Assembly: GCA_032250905.1 (NCBI GenBank)
Contig: JAVVEQ010000003.1
Coordinates: forward strand, 96,183-160,182
Reading direction: 5' to 3'
Length of the DNA stretch: 64,000 nt
DNA from: Desulfotignum sp032250905
Lineage (GTDB): Bacteria; Desulfobacterota; Desulfobacteria; Desulfobacterales; Desulfobacteraceae
Part shown: positions 14,980 to 24,668 of the stretch, piece after piece
How the letters are laid out: each line of letters starts with the position of its first letter
Numbering within the stretch: position 1 is the first letter of the stretch
Program-made: the position numbers and the translations under genes
The notes under the pieces: model-generated
What the model was told of the DNA's origin: nothing
What the model saw: only the letters and a program-made list of their open reading frames with translations
Database searches by the model: none

Positions 14980-16758
14980 ATGAAAATGACCACTGAAGAA
15001 GCCTTTGTAAAAGTTCTCCAGATGCACGGCATAGAACATGCTTTTGGTATTATCGGGTCAGCCATGATGCCGATATCTGACCTGTTCCCCAAAGCAGGTA
15101 TCACATTCTGGGATTGTGGGCATGAAGGCAATGCCGGCATGATGGCAGATGGTTTCACCCGTGCTTCCGGCAAAATGTCCATGCTGGTGGCCCAGAATGG
15201 ACCCGGCATAACCAATTTTGTGACCCCTGTCAAAACCGCCTATTGGAACCACACCCCCCTGCTGCTGGTGACCCCCCAGGCAGGTAACATGACCATGGGT
15301 CAGGGAGGTTTTCAGGAAGTTCCCCAGATGGCTGTGTTCCAGGACATGGTCGCCTACCAGGAAGAAGTTCTGCACCCATCCAGGATCGCCGAGGTTCTCA
15401 ACCGGGTCATCATCCAGGCCAAACGTGCCAGTGCCCCGGCCCAGATCAATGTGCCCAGGGATTTCTGGACCCAGGTGATTGATATTTCACTTCCCGCCAT
15501 TTTGGATTTTGAACCTCCGGCCGGTGGAGAAAAGGCAATAGCCGAAGCGGCAGCGCTCCTGTCCCAGGCAAAGTTCCCTGTTATTTTGAATGGCGGTGGC
15601 GTGGTTATCGGCGATGCGATCACCGATTCCATGAAACTGGCTGAACGTCTGGACGCGCCGGTATGCTGCGGTTACCAGCACAATGATGCATTTCCCGGAA
15701 GCCATCCTCTCTTTGCCGGCCCCCTGGGATACAACGGCTCTAAAGCCGGGATGGAACTGATCTCCAAGGCAGATGTCGTACTGGCGCTTGGTACCCGATT
15801 GAACCCCTTTTCCACCCTCCCCGGCTACGGGATTGATTACTGGCCGCAAAAAGCGGCAGTCATTCAGGTGGACCTTAACCCGGACCGCATCGGCCTGACA
15901 AAACCAATCTCTGTCGGTATTGCCGGGGATGTCAAAAAGGTGGTTGCCGCTATTCTGGAAAACCTTTCCCCAACCGCCGGTGACATTGACCGTGACGCGC
16001 GCAAAACCGCCATCAAAACCACCAAGCAAGCCTGGGAAAAAGAACTGGCCGACATGGATCATGAACAGGATGATCCCGGCACCACATGGAATGAACGCGC
16101 CCGTACCAGAGAACCGGAAAAAATGACGGCCCGCATGGCCTGGCGTGCTATCAAAGATGCGATGCCCAAAGATGTAATCATATCTTCTGATATCGGCAAC
16201 AATTGTGCCATCGGCAATGCCTACCCCACCTTTGAAAATGGCCGCAAATATCTGGCTCCTGGTATGTTTGGCCCTTGCGGGTATGGATTTCCGGCCATCC
16301 TGGGAGCTAAAATCGCACAACCTGACACCCCGGTAATCGGTTTTGCCGGTGACGGTGCGTTTGGTATTTCCATGAATGAAATGGCTGCCTGTGGCCGTGA
16401 TGGATGGCCTGCCATCACCATGATCATTTTCAGAAACTACCAATGGGGGGCAGAAAAACGCAACACCACCCTCTGGTATGATGACAACTTTGTGGGAACT
16501 GAACTGAACCCCGATGTGTCATATGCTGACGTGGCAAAGGCCTGCGGTGTTGAAGGGGTTCAGGCAACCTCCATGGCGGATCTGGCTCAAAAGCTCAATG
16601 CTGCCGTCAAGGCCCAGATGGAAGAAGGGAAAACCACGTTCATCGAGGTTTTGACCAACCAGGAACTCGGGGAACCCTTCCGCCGGGATGCCATGAAAAA
16701 ACCCGTGCCTGTGGCTGGCATCAACCCGGCTGATATGCGTCCTCAGAAAGGTGCATAA
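14980..16758 (+). CDS. xsc: Sulfoacetaldehyde acetyltransferase (Xsc)
   Basis: This 592-residue thiamine-diphosphate enzyme converts sulfoacetaldehyde and phosphate to acetyl phosphate and sulfite in the cytoplasm. It matches Xsc over its length: it opens with TTEEAFVKVLQMHGIEHAFG, then IGSAMMPISDLFPKAGI, the TPP glutamate in DCGHEGNAGMMADGF, LLVTPQAGNMTMGQGGFQEV, and the ThDP/Mg motif GDGAFGISMNEMAACGRDGW ending in NYQWGAEKRN. Length is normal for the family. The ribosome-binding site aaggagg is strong. It is the first gene of the taurine operon, 37 bp before tpa. In this organism the released sulfite would feed dissimilatory sulfite reduction (inference). Confidence 0.95.
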   Translation: MKMTTEEAFVKVLQMHGIEHAFGIIGSAMMPISDLFPKAGITFWDCGHEGNAGMMADGFTRASGKMSMLVAQNGPGITNFVTPVKTAYWNHTPLLLVTPQAGNMTMGQGGFQEVPQMAVFQDMVAYQEEVLHPSRIAEVLNRVIIQAKRASAPAQINVPRDFWTQVIDISLPAILDFEPPAGGEKAIAEAAALLSQAKFPVILNGGGVVIGDAITDSMKLAERLDAPVCCGYQHNDAFPGSHPLFAGPLGYNGSKAGMELISKADVVLALGTRLNPFSTLPGYGIDYWPQKAAVIQVDLNPDRIGLTKPISVGIAGDVKKVVAAILENLSPTAGDIDRDARKTAIKTTKQAWEKELADMDHEQDDPGTTWNERARTREPEKMTARMAWRAIKDAMPKDVIISSDIGNNCAIGNAYPTFENGRKYLAPGMFGPCGYGFPAILGAKIAQPDTPVIGFAGDGAFGISMNEMAACGRDGWPAITMIIFRNYQWGAEKRNTTLWYDDNFVGTELNPDVSYADVAKACGVEGVQATSMADLAQKLNAAVKAQMEEGKTTFIEVLTNQELGEPFRRDAMKKPVPVAGINPADMRPQKGA

Positions 16759-16795
16759 CCCCTGATTAACGTATGTAAAATCAAAAAGGTGACCT

Positions 16796-18196
16796 ATGAA
16801 AGAAAAAACAGACTGGCTGGCCTATGATTTGGAAGAGATGGTAGCCGGAGACAAAAATGCCCTGTGGCATCACTTAAAAAACCATGCCTGTTTTAAAACC
16901 CAGGAACAGATGATCATTGTGGAAGGAAATGGGCTCATGGTCACAGATATCCGGGGAAAACAATTTCTCGACCTCACATCAGGCGGTGTCTGGAGTGTCA
17001 TGGTCGGTTATGGCAGGGATTCCATTGCCGATGCCGTGTGCGAACAAATGAAAAAAATGCCTTACTTTGCCGGTAGTTTCGGCACGATTCCGGCCATCAA
17101 GTTTGCACAAAAGCTTCTTGAAAAACTGCCCAAACTCCACAAGGTGTATTTTTCCAACTCCGGTTCTGAAGCCAATGAAAAAGCCTTTAAAATTGTACGG
17201 CAGGCATCCAGAATCAGTCCGGCACGCAAGGGAAAGTACCGGATCATGTACCGGGACCGGGACTACCACGGGACCACCATCGGTGCCATGAGCGCCACAG
17301 GGCAGGCCCAGCGGAAACAGGATTTTGGCCCTTTTGTCGAAGGCTTTATTGAGTTTCCCCATTGTACCTGCTACCGGTGTCCCTATGACAAAACCTACGG
17401 GGAATGCGACATTGACTGTGCGAAAAAAGTGGAAGATATCATCCTCAAGGAAGGACCAGACACCATCGGCGCCATGATTGTTGAACCCATCACAGCGGGT
17501 GGCGGCATATTAAAACCTGTAAAAGAGTATTACCCGATCCTCCAAAAAATCTGCCGGAAATATGATATCTGGCTGATCATGGATGAAGTGGTATGCGGAT
17601 TTGGCAGAACCGGCAAATTCTGGGGTCATGAACACTACGATGTGGATCCGGACATTGTAACCATGGCCAAGGGACTGGCCAGCTCCTATGAAGCATTGTC
17701 AGCAACCGCTGTGCGGCAGGAGATCTATGATCTGTTCCTGTGTGATCCGGCTGATCCGGACAACCGGCTCAACTATTTCCGGGACATCAGCACCTATGGC
17801 GGATGCACCGCCCCCATGACCGCCGCCCTTGAAAGCACCCGAATCATTGAGGAAGAAAACCTGGTGGAAAACAGCCGGGTGCAGGGGGCATATCTGCTGG
17901 AGAAACTCAATGAACTCCGGCGGTACGACTGCGTGGGTGATGTCCGTGGCCAGGGATTGTTCTGCGGAATCGAATATGTAACCGACAAAACAACCAAAGA
18001 ACCGATCACTGAAGCCCAGATGGGTGCTTTAATGGGCAACCTGATGGCTGAAGGGGTGATCGCAGGAAGAACCAATTCAAGTTTTCACGGCCTGAACAAC
18101 ATCATGAATTTCGCCCCTTGCCTGATCATCACAAAAGAACAGGTGGACAAAGGTGTTGAGGCTGTTGCTAAAGCCATTGAAAAGACATTCAACTAA
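16796..18196 (+). CDS. tpa: Taurine:pyruvate aminotransferase (Tpa)
   Basis: This 466-residue class III PLP aminotransferase has the aspartate in LIMDEVVCGFGRTGKFWGHE and the PLP lysine in TMAKGLASSYEALSATAV. The Cys-rich insertion CTCYRCPYDKTYGECDIDC is a feature I associate with Tpa. It moves the amino group of taurine to pyruvate, giving sulfoacetaldehyde and L-alanine. Position between xsc and ald makes the assignment firm, as the alanine is then recycled by the next gene product. Other omega-amino acid aminotransferases share the fold, but the context argues against them. Confidence 0.93.
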   Translation: MKEKTDWLAYDLEEMVAGDKNALWHHLKNHACFKTQEQMIIVEGNGLMVTDIRGKQFLDLTSGGVWSVMVGYGRDSIADAVCEQMKKMPYFAGSFGTIPAIKFAQKLLEKLPKLHKVYFSNSGSEANEKAFKIVRQASRISPARKGKYRIMYRDRDYHGTTIGAMSATGQAQRKQDFGPFVEGFIEFPHCTCYRCPYDKTYGECDIDCAKKVEDIILKEGPDTIGAMIVEPITAGGGILKPVKEYYPILQKICRKYDIWLIMDEVVCGFGRTGKFWGHEHYDVDPDIVTMAKGLASSYEALSATAVRQEIYDLFLCDPADPDNRLNYFRDISTYGGCTAPMTAALESTRIIEEENLVENSRVQGAYLLEKLNELRRYDCVGDVRGQGLFCGIEYVTDKTTKEPITEAQMGALMGNLMAEGVIAGRTNSSFHGLNNIMNFAPCLIITKEQVDKGVEAVAKAIEKTFN

Positions 18197-18226
18197 CTAA
18201 CCCAAATCAAGAAAAGGAAAAAAATC

Positions 18227-19342
18227 ATGATAGTAGGAATTTTAAAAGAGATCAAGGTTGCGGAAAAAAGAGTCAGCATGACCCCAAGCGGTGTGATGGC
18301 TATGGTCCAGAACGGACACAGCATCCTGGTTGAAAAAAATGCAGGCACGAGTGCGGGATATTCTGACACCGACTATACAGCAGCCGGCGCAACAATCATG
18401 GAAACCCCTGCGCAAATCTTTGAAAAGGCGGACATGATCATGCATGTTAAAGAGCCACAGCCTTCGGAATATGACCTGATCAGAGAAGACCAGATCGTAT
18501 TCACCTATCTGCACCTTGCTGCCGATGAGCAACAGACCCGTGCCCTCATCAAAAGCAGATCCATTGATATTGCTTATGAAACCATTGAAACTGACAGCGG
18601 TTCTTTGCCGCTTCTGGTTCCTATGAGCGAAGTCGCCGGCCGCATGGCAGCCCAGGAAGCTGCCAAATACCTTGAAATGCCCCAGGGCGGACAGGGTATT
18701 CTTTTGGGTGGCGTCACCGGTGTAGAGCCGGCAACCGTTGTTGTCATCGGCGGGGGTGTGGTCGGCATCAACGCAGCCAAGATGGCCTGCGGTTTAGGCG
18801 CCAAGGTCTATGTGCTGGATACCAATCTGAAGCGCCTGGCTTACCTGGATGATGTAATGCCGGCCAATTGTTTTCCCATCATGTCAAACCCGGGCATTCT
18901 CAAGGAGCTTGTCACCCGGGCCGATGTTGTCATCGGTGCGGTTCTTGTTGCAGGCGCCAAAGCCCCCCAGCTCCTCACCCGGGAGATGTTAAAAGGCATG
19001 AAAAAAGGTGCAGTGGTGGTTGATGTCGCCATTGACCAGGGCGGCTGTTTTGAAACATCAAAACCCACCACCCACGACAATCCCTGCTATGAGGTGGAGG
19101 GTGTTATTCACTATTGTGTCGCCAACATGCCCGGTGCTGTGGCAAAGACATCCACCATCGCGCTGACAAACGCGACCCTGCCCTATGCCATCCAGATAGC
19201 CAACAAAGGATGGAAAAAAGCGATGCAGGACAGCAGGGAAATCAAACGCGGCGCCAATGTCATTAAAGGCAAAGTAACATACCAGGCTGTCGCCCAGGCA
19301 TTTGATCTTGACTATACACCGGTGGAAGAATTTCTTGACTGA
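18227..19342 (+). CDS. ald: Alanine dehydrogenase
   Basis: This 371-residue protein matches NAD-dependent L-alanine dehydrogenase throughout. It has the N-terminal MIVGILKEIKVAEKRVSMTP, the pyruvate-binding lysine in MIMHVKEPQPSEYDLI, the Rossmann loop VVVIGGGVVGINAAKMACGL, and the C-terminal VANMPGAVAKTSTIALTNAT. It oxidatively deaminates alanine to pyruvate and ammonia, regenerating the amino acceptor for Tpa and producing NADH. This pairing is the standard taurine dissimilation arrangement in anaerobes. Spacing to tpa is 30 bp. Confidence 0.95.
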   Translation: MIVGILKEIKVAEKRVSMTPSGVMAMVQNGHSILVEKNAGTSAGYSDTDYTAAGATIMETPAQIFEKADMIMHVKEPQPSEYDLIREDQIVFTYLHLAADEQQTRALIKSRSIDIAYETIETDSGSLPLLVPMSEVAGRMAAQEAAKYLEMPQGGQGILLGGVTGVEPATVVVIGGGVVGINAAKMACGLGAKVYVLDTNLKRLAYLDDVMPANCFPIMSNPGILKELVTRADVVIGAVLVAGAKAPQLLTREMLKGMKKGAVVVDVAIDQGGCFETSKPTTHDNPCYEVEGVIHYCVANMPGAVAKTSTIALTNATLPYAIQIANKGWKKAMQDSREIKRGANVIKGKVTYQAVAQAFDLDYTPVEEFLD

Positions 19343-19384
19343 TACAGTTATACGACCGGATTGGCAGCTTGATTTGGAACCGGT

Positions 19385-20125
19385 ATGGCTTTTAAATGGA
19401 GCCATAAAAAACAGATGCTGTCATCAATGACAGGCACAGGGAATACAACAATGGGAGAACCTCTCACCATCATATCTCTAAGGGAACAGGTATACACCTA
19501 CCTGCGGCAGCAACTGAGCACCGGTGTCCTTGTGCCTGGTGCAACCATTAACATCGGTGAGATTGCCAACCAGCTTGGTATCAGCAAGACCCCGCTGAGG
19601 GATGCACTGATCCACCTTGAAGTGGAAGGATTTGTGACAATTCTTCCACGAAAAGGGGTCCGTGTGAACCGCCTTGAGCTCATTGATGTAAAACACGCAT
19701 ACAATGCCATTGGTGTTGTTGAATCATCCATTGTGCTCGATTGTTTCCAAAGGATCACCCCTGCCCATATTGACAAACTGGAAGCCTTAAACAAAATCAT
19801 GATCACCGATATCACCAACGATGACTTCACCCGTCTGTTCACCACCAATCTTGAGTTTCACAATGTTTATATATCGTTATCAGGCAATACACTGTTCAAA
19901 CAATTCATGCGGCCCATAAAGCACCGGCTCTATGATTTTCCACGGCAGAATTACCTGAAGGACTGGGAACTTAGAAATTGTGATGAACACCAGCAGTTCA
20001 TCACTTTTTTGAAACAGGGCAAACCGGCGGAAGCAGCCTCCGTTTTAAAGGATGTCCACTGGTCTTTTGAATTTCAGCAAACCTTTATCAAAAAATTCTA
20101 CAAGGTAAACGACGTTTCGGGCTGA
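19385..20125 (+). CDS. GntR-family regulator of the taurine operon (FCD subfamily)
   Basis: The protein has a winged helix (LREQVYTYLRQQLSTGVLVP then NQLGISKTPLRDALIHLEVE) and a helical FCD-type sensory domain. It is embedded between ald and ackA and therefore almost certainly controls this operon, perhaps through the nested palindrome at 14856-14891. It is not the MocR-type TauR of other bacteria. The start is uncertain: ATG 19385 gives 246 residues, while ATG 19451 gives 224 residues and fits the usual GntR N terminus; neither has a strong ribosome-binding site. Confidence 0.82.
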   Translation: MAFKWSHKKQMLSSMTGTGNTTMGEPLTIISLREQVYTYLRQQLSTGVLVPGATINIGEIANQLGISKTPLRDALIHLEVEGFVTILPRKGVRVNRLELIDVKHAYNAIGVVESSIVLDCFQRITPAHIDKLEALNKIMITDITNDDFTRLFTTNLEFHNVYISLSGNTLFKQFMRPIKHRLYDFPRQNYLKDWELRNCDEHQQFITFLKQGKPAEAASVLKDVHWSFEFQQTFIKKFYKVNDVSG

Positions 20126-20167
20126 CGGATGTCCCAGCCCTGGTTTAATTGTGAGAGACCATTACAA

Positions 20168-21442
20168 ATGATCATACTGGTTTTAAATGCTGGCAGTTCC
20201 TCTCTGAAATACCAACTGTTTGACATGGATACGTCCCAGGTCATGGCAGCCGGTGTTTTTGAACGTATCGGTGAAGCAAATGGTATTATAACCCACCGTC
20301 TTTACAGTAAAACCACAGAAACAAAAACGGTCTTTGAACAAAAAATCACGGATCATCGCCAGGCATTGGACTGTGTCACGGATTTGCTCACAGGGCCGGT
20401 GACAGGCGCTATTGAAACAATTTCCCAAATTGATGCTATTGGCCACCGGGTGGTCCAGGGCGGTGAAGCATTCAACCGTGCCACCCGTATCAATCCCCAT
20501 GTCAAAAAAGCCATCCAGGAGAACAACCCGCTGGCCCCTCTCCACAACCCCCCGAATCTCACCGGCATTGAAGTGGCTGAAACCCTGTTCCCCGGGGTCC
20601 CCAATGTGGCTGTATTTGATACTGAATTTCACCAGAGCATGCCTCCCAGGGCATTCATGTACGCGCTTCCCTATGGGTATTACACAGACCTTAAAGTCCG
20701 GCGCTATGGATTTCATGGGACATCCCACAAATACGTTGCCATGGAGGCGGCCCGGTTGATGGACCGGGATATCAAGGACCTCAATCTGATTACCATTCAT
20801 TTGGGAAACGGCTGCTCCATCAGCGCAGTCCAGGGCGGCCGCTGCATTGACACCTCCATGGGAATGACACCCCTTGCCGGCCTGATGATGGGAACTCGGA
20901 CCGGGGATATGGATCCCGCCATTATCAGCTATCTGCTTGGCAGCACCGGCATGGACTTTGTAAAACTTGACGACATCCTGAACAGACACAGCGGCCTAAA
21001 GGGTATATGCGAAATGAACGATATGAGAGACATCCATGCGGCTGCCGCAAAAGGGGATGCCCGCGCCAGGCTGGCTACCGATATGTTCTGCTACCGAATC
21101 AAAAAATATATCGGATCCTATGCAGCTGCGCTTGGATGCCTGGATGCCGTCATTTTTACCGCCGGCATCGGGGAGAACGATGCCGTTGTCCGGGAAATAG
21201 TGCTTAAGGACCTGACGATACTTGGCATCAGGCTTGATACGGCAGTCAACCGGTCAAACCAGACCAGGCCCTTTCATATTCACGCGCCGGACAGCTGCGT
21301 GCAGGTCTGGGTCATCTCCACAAATGAAGAATTCCAGATCGCCAGAGAAACCCATAGCCTGCTGACCGCAGACAAAGAGCCTGAAAAAAACAGATTGAAT
21401 ACGCCTGGTAATGTGAACGGCTCTTCCAGGTTTTTTACATGA
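20168..21442 (+). CDS. ackA: Acetate kinase
   Basis: A 424-residue acetate kinase. Visible motifs are ILVLNAGSSSLKYQLFD at the N terminus, HRVVQGGE, FDTEFHQSMPP, GFHGTSHKYVA, LGNGCSISAVQGGRCIDTSM, MMGTRTGDMDP and FTAGIGENDAVVRE. It makes ATP from acetyl phosphate. I chose ATG 20168 because AckA proteins begin at this point; an upstream ATG at 20129 would add 13 unusual residues. Its location in the taurine operon, downstream of Xsc whose product is acetyl phosphate, means the pathway conserves energy by substrate-level phosphorylation without needing Pta. Confidence 0.95.
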   Translation: MIILVLNAGSSSLKYQLFDMDTSQVMAAGVFERIGEANGIITHRLYSKTTETKTVFEQKITDHRQALDCVTDLLTGPVTGAIETISQIDAIGHRVVQGGEAFNRATRINPHVKKAIQENNPLAPLHNPPNLTGIEVAETLFPGVPNVAVFDTEFHQSMPPRAFMYALPYGYYTDLKVRRYGFHGTSHKYVAMEAARLMDRDIKDLNLITIHLGNGCSISAVQGGRCIDTSMGMTPLAGLMMGTRTGDMDPAIISYLLGSTGMDFVKLDDILNRHSGLKGICEMNDMRDIHAAAAKGDARARLATDMFCYRIKKYIGSYAAALGCLDAVIFTAGIGENDAVVREIVLKDLTILGIRLDTAVNRSNQTRPFHIHAPDSCVQVWVISTNEEFQIARETHSLLTADKEPEKNRLNTPGNVNGSSRFFT

Positions 21443-21575
21443 ATACTTTGAATAAACCTGAATACAGAATGTTTTATAAAACATTGACAGCCAGAAGCGG
21501 GATGAATAAAATGACTCACCAAATAAACTCTGAAATATCGGAGATGAAATCAAACAGCCTGAATTCAGAAAAAAG

Positions 21576-21612
21576 CCGGTACATGGAAACACATCCATAT
21601 ACCGGTTTTTTT
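21576..21612 (+). terminator. Terminator after ackA
   Basis: A 12-bp stem with one mismatch (ccggtacatgga, 21576-21587, with tccatataccgg, 21594-21605) and a 6-nt loop is followed by seven T. It separates xsc-tpa-ald-gntR-ackA from the TRAP genes, which therefore probably have their own promoter in 21613-21693. Confidence 0.85.
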
Positions 21613-21693
21613 ATATAAGGAAGAATCTTTTGGGCGTACTGGATCTTTCATACGCCTGCGTTAGGAGTTCATTTTAAACTTTTAGGAGGTATT

Positions 21694-22689
21694 ATGAAGC
21701 GCTTTACAATTACTTTTTTAATGATTTTTCTGGCAACTGCAATGATGTTGCCTATGACAGCATCGGCAGGGAAAACCCTGAAAATTGGACTGGGTGATCC
21801 CATTGACTCGGACCAGGGGGTTCTTGGGCTCCGGTTCAAGGAAATCATTGAAAAAACCAGTGGTGGAAACTATAAGGTGGATATTTTCCCGGCAGGCCAA
21901 CTTGGCGATGAGCAGAAAATGGTCAAGGATGCACGCAGGGGATCCATTGACGGGGCTGTAGTGGCTGTAAACAACATTACACCCTTTGCAAAATCAGTGG
22001 GCATCCTGACCCTCCCGTATCTCATGAAAAGCTTTGATGATGCTGTAAAAGCCACCACCGGTGAACTTGGTAACAAATGGAGAAAGGTTCTCATCGATGA
22101 AGCGGGTGTCCGTGTTCTGGGTTGGTCCTACTCCAACTTCCGGGTTCTGACAAACTCAAAAAAACCTGTCACCAAACTGGCAGACCTAAAGGGTCTGAAA
22201 ATCAGGGTGCCAAAAAATGCCATCATGATTGAAACCTGGAAAGCCCTTGGAGCAGAACCCATCCCCATGGCGTGGCCTGAAACTTTTACCGCCCTGCAGC
22301 AAAAAGTTGTGGACGGCCAGGACAATCCACACATCACCAATTACACCATGAAATTTTATGAGGTACAAGATTATACCTCAGAAGTTCACTACCTCTTTTC
22401 CTTGCAGCCTTTGGTGATTGGAGAAAAATTTTTCCAGTCCCTGTCAGCTGAAGACCAGGCCATGTTTACCCGTGCCGGTATTGAAGCCCAGCAGGCCAAC
22501 CTCCTTTTCAGTCTCACAAACTCTGAAAAGGCCCGCCTGAACATGATCGCTGAAGGCGTCGAATATTTTGAAATCGAAGATGAAGATCAGTGGGCAAAGA
22601 TCGCCATGGAAAGCGTATGGCCAAAATTTTACGATTCTGTGGGCGGAAAAACAGCCGTCGATGAGGTGGTAACGGCTCTCGGACAATAG
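21694..22689 (+). CDS. TRAP transporter periplasmic binding protein (DctP family), probable taurine uptake (TauK-like)
   Basis: This 331-residue DctP-type protein has a signal peptide (MKRFTITFLMIFLATAMMLP, cleavage near TASAG). It has typical TRAP features: the mature N terminus KTLKIGLGDPIDSDQG, SGGNYKVDIFPAGQLGDEQK, LKGLKIRVPKNAIMIETWKA with the arginine that binds a ligand carboxylate or sulfonate, and QQKVVDGQDNPHITNYTMKF. It lies directly after the taurine operon, as TauKLM does in other taurine users, so taurine is the likely ligand. The ribosome-binding site is aggaggt. Confidence 0.85.
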   Translation: MKRFTITFLMIFLATAMMLPMTASAGKTLKIGLGDPIDSDQGVLGLRFKEIIEKTSGGNYKVDIFPAGQLGDEQKMVKDARRGSIDGAVVAVNNITPFAKSVGILTLPYLMKSFDDAVKATTGELGNKWRKVLIDEAGVRVLGWSYSNFRVLTNSKKPVTKLADLKGLKIRVPKNAIMIETWKALGAEPIPMAWPETFTALQQKVVDGQDNPHITNYTMKFYEVQDYTSEVHYLFSLQPLVIGEKFFQSLSAEDQAMFTRAGIEAQQANLLFSLTNSEKARLNMIAEGVEYFEIEDEDQWAKIAMESVWPKFYDSVGGKTAVDEVVTALGQ

Positions 22690-22706
22690 TTTTTTTCAAG
22701 TTACAG

Positions 22707-22737
22707 AACCTGCCCGGTAATTCCGGGCAGGTTTTTA
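22707..22737 (+). terminator. Attenuator-type hairpin between the TRAP binding-protein and DctQ genes
   Basis: A perfect 11-bp stem (aacctgcccgg, 22707-22717, with 22723-22733), 5-nt loop and five T lie between the binding-protein and small membrane subunit genes. It would let the binding protein be made in excess over the membrane subunits while allowing read-through. Confidence 0.75.
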
Positions 22738-22765
22738 ACCTAATACCAACCGGAGCCATTTTTTT

Positions 22766-23371
22766 ATGCACGCAAAAAAAACACTGAAGTTTTTCGATAA
22801 CCTTGAGAGCTATCTTTGTCAAATCCTGCTTGTTTTCTTTGTCTGCCTGCTCTTTTTGCAAATCATTCTCAGACTGGTTTTCGTCGCCTTTGACTGGCTG
22901 TCTCAATTTATCGAAGTTTTCAACAACTATCCCCTTCCGGCGTCTCTGGCCTGGGGAGAAGAGCTTTCCCGCTTTGCCTTTGTCTGGTTTGTTTTTTTAG
23001 GGGCAACCTATGCGGCTCGCCTTGCCGCCCATAACCGGGTGACCTTCCAGTTCAAGATATTTCCCAAAATCGTTGGTAACATCTCAACCCTGTTTTCCGA
23101 TATTATCTGGATTGCCTTCAACTGCATTATGGTATATTACAGCATCAATGTCATCAAAGAGGGATTTCAGTATCCAGAGCACTCACCAACCCTTGACTGG
23201 CTCATGGCCTATGTGTTCATGATCTTTCCCATTGCCTTCACTCTCATGAGTCTGCGGATCATTCAGGTGAACATCATGAAATATGTTTTTCACATTGAAA
23301 TTGCAGATGTTGACAAAGTAGACTTGAAAACGGGTGATGATGACAGCCCGGAAAGCGAGGTGATCCCATGA
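22766..23371 (+). CDS. TRAP transporter small membrane subunit (DctQ family, TauL-like)
   Basis: This 201-residue protein has four predicted membrane helices and the DctQ pattern of a conserved WGEELSRFAFVWFVFLGATY segment in the second helix region followed by AARLAAHNRVTFQFK. It forms the membrane complex with the large subunit encoded immediately downstream, whose start overlaps its stop by 4 nt. The C-terminal tail is acidic. Confidence 0.88.
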   Translation: MHAKKTLKFFDNLESYLCQILLVFFVCLLFLQIILRLVFVAFDWLSQFIEVFNNYPLPASLAWGEELSRFAFVWFVFLGATYAARLAAHNRVTFQFKIFPKIVGNISTLFSDIIWIAFNCIMVYYSINVIKEGFQYPEHSPTLDWLMAYVFMIFPIAFTLMSLRIIQVNIMKYVFHIEIADVDKVDLKTGDDDSPESEVIP

Positions 23372-24660
23372 GTGTTACAGCGGTCATATTTATCACGTTT
23401 GCCGGTCTGTTGCTCATTGGCGCTCCCATCACACTTTCTCTGGGTGCAGCAGCCATGGGGGGCATGTTCTTCAGTGGAAAACCCATGGAAGGCCTTGTGG
23501 AAATCGCCTATACATCGGTCAACTCATTTCCCATCATGGCCCTGCCGGCATTTATTCTGTCAGGGGCACTCATGGAATGTGCCGGGATCTCCCGCCGGCT
23601 GGTTGCTGTGGCAGAAGCCATAGCCGGACCGTTTACCGGCGGCATGGCGACATCCACCATTCTTTCCTGCCTGTTTTTCGGCGCCATTTCAGGGTCTGGA
23701 CCTGCCACCACCGCGGCTGTCGGTATGCTCATGATTCCAGCCATGATGCGTCACGGCTATCCCCGGGGATATGCCGGTGCGATCACCTCATCATCCGGAG
23801 GGCTTGGGGTTGTCATCCCCCCGAGCATCCCCATGGTCATTTACGGAGTTGCCGCTTCCCAGTCAATTGCAGATCTTTTCATCGCAGGATTCATCCCAGG
23901 CATCATGCTGGCCACCGGTCTCATGGCAATGAACTACGTCCGATCGCGCCAGAAAAAATTAAAGGGGGATGGGAAAAAACTGTCTGCCGGGAACCTGGTT
24001 AAAACCATGCGGGAAGGATTCTGGGCACTGCTGGCACCGTTCATCATCCTCGGCGGGATCTACACAGGTTTTTTCACACCCACTGAAGCGGCCATTGTCT
24101 CGATTTTTTATACCCTGTTTGTGGGTATTTTCATTTATCGGGAAATTAAAATAAAAGGTGTCATGGATGCTTTGGAAAGCACGACCTGGATCACTGGACG
24201 GGTACTGATCATCATGTTCACGGCCCTCGCCTTTGGCCAGCTGCTGACCATCAACAAGGTCCCGGATCTTATCGCCCAGGGTCTGCTGAACCTGACAGAC
24301 AACCTGTACATGATATGGGCATTGATTATTTTCTTTCTTCTTTTCATGGGCATGTTCATGGAAACCCTGGCCACCATTATGCTGGTGACACCGGTTCTGC
24401 TGCCGGTAATGGTCTCCTTCGGTGTCGATCCGATCCATTTCGGGGTTGTGCTTGTCTGCTGCTGTGAAATCGGGTTTGCAACCCCGCCACTGGGTGAAAA
24501 TATGTTCATCGCGTCAGGCGTGGCCCGAACTACCCTTGAGGATATTTCAATCAATGCCCTGCCTTTTGTATTCGTGGCCGTGCTGGTGGTATTTGTGATT
24601 GCTTATTTTCCAGCGTTGACATTGTGGCTGCCAAACGCCCTGGAAGCTGTTTTTCAATAA
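23368..24660 (+). CDS. TRAP transporter large membrane subunit (DctM family, TauM-like)
   Basis: This 430-residue protein has about twelve hydrophobic segments and DctM motifs: LPAFILSGALMECAGISRRL, FGAISGSGPATTAAVGMLMI, SSGGLGVVIPPSIPMVIYGV, FFTPTEAAIVSIFY and CCEIGFATPPLGENMFIASG. It is the ion-coupled translocator of the presumed taurine importer. A strong terminator follows within 10 bp of the stop codon. Confidence 0.93.
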   Translation: MSVTAVIFITFAGLLLIGAPITLSLGAAAMGGMFFSGKPMEGLVEIAYTSVNSFPIMALPAFILSGALMECAGISRRLVAVAEAIAGPFTGGMATSTILSCLFFGAISGSGPATTAAVGMLMIPAMMRHGYPRGYAGAITSSSGGLGVVIPPSIPMVIYGVAASQSIADLFIAGFIPGIMLATGLMAMNYVRSRQKKLKGDGKKLSAGNLVKTMREGFWALLAPFIILGGIYTGFFTPTEAAIVSIFYTLFVGIFIYREIKIKGVMDALESTTWITGRVLIIMFTALAFGQLLTINKVPDLIAQGLLNLTDNLYMIWALIIFFLLFMGMFMETLATIMLVTPVLLPVMVSFGVDPIHFGVVLVCCCEIGFATPPLGENMFIASGVARTTLEDISINALPFVFVAVLVVFVIAYFPALTLWLPNALEAVFQ

Positions 24661-24668
24661 TTGACTGA

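Noticed and set aside
15487..16443. Minus-strand open frame (318 residues) inside xsc
   Set aside because: Antisense shadow; xsc motifs are complete on the plus strand.
21439..21618. Small open frame overlapping the ackA stop (ATGA), about 59 residues
   Set aside because: It runs through the terminator hairpin at 21576-21612 and its sequence has no recognisable feature; the overlap is probably chance.
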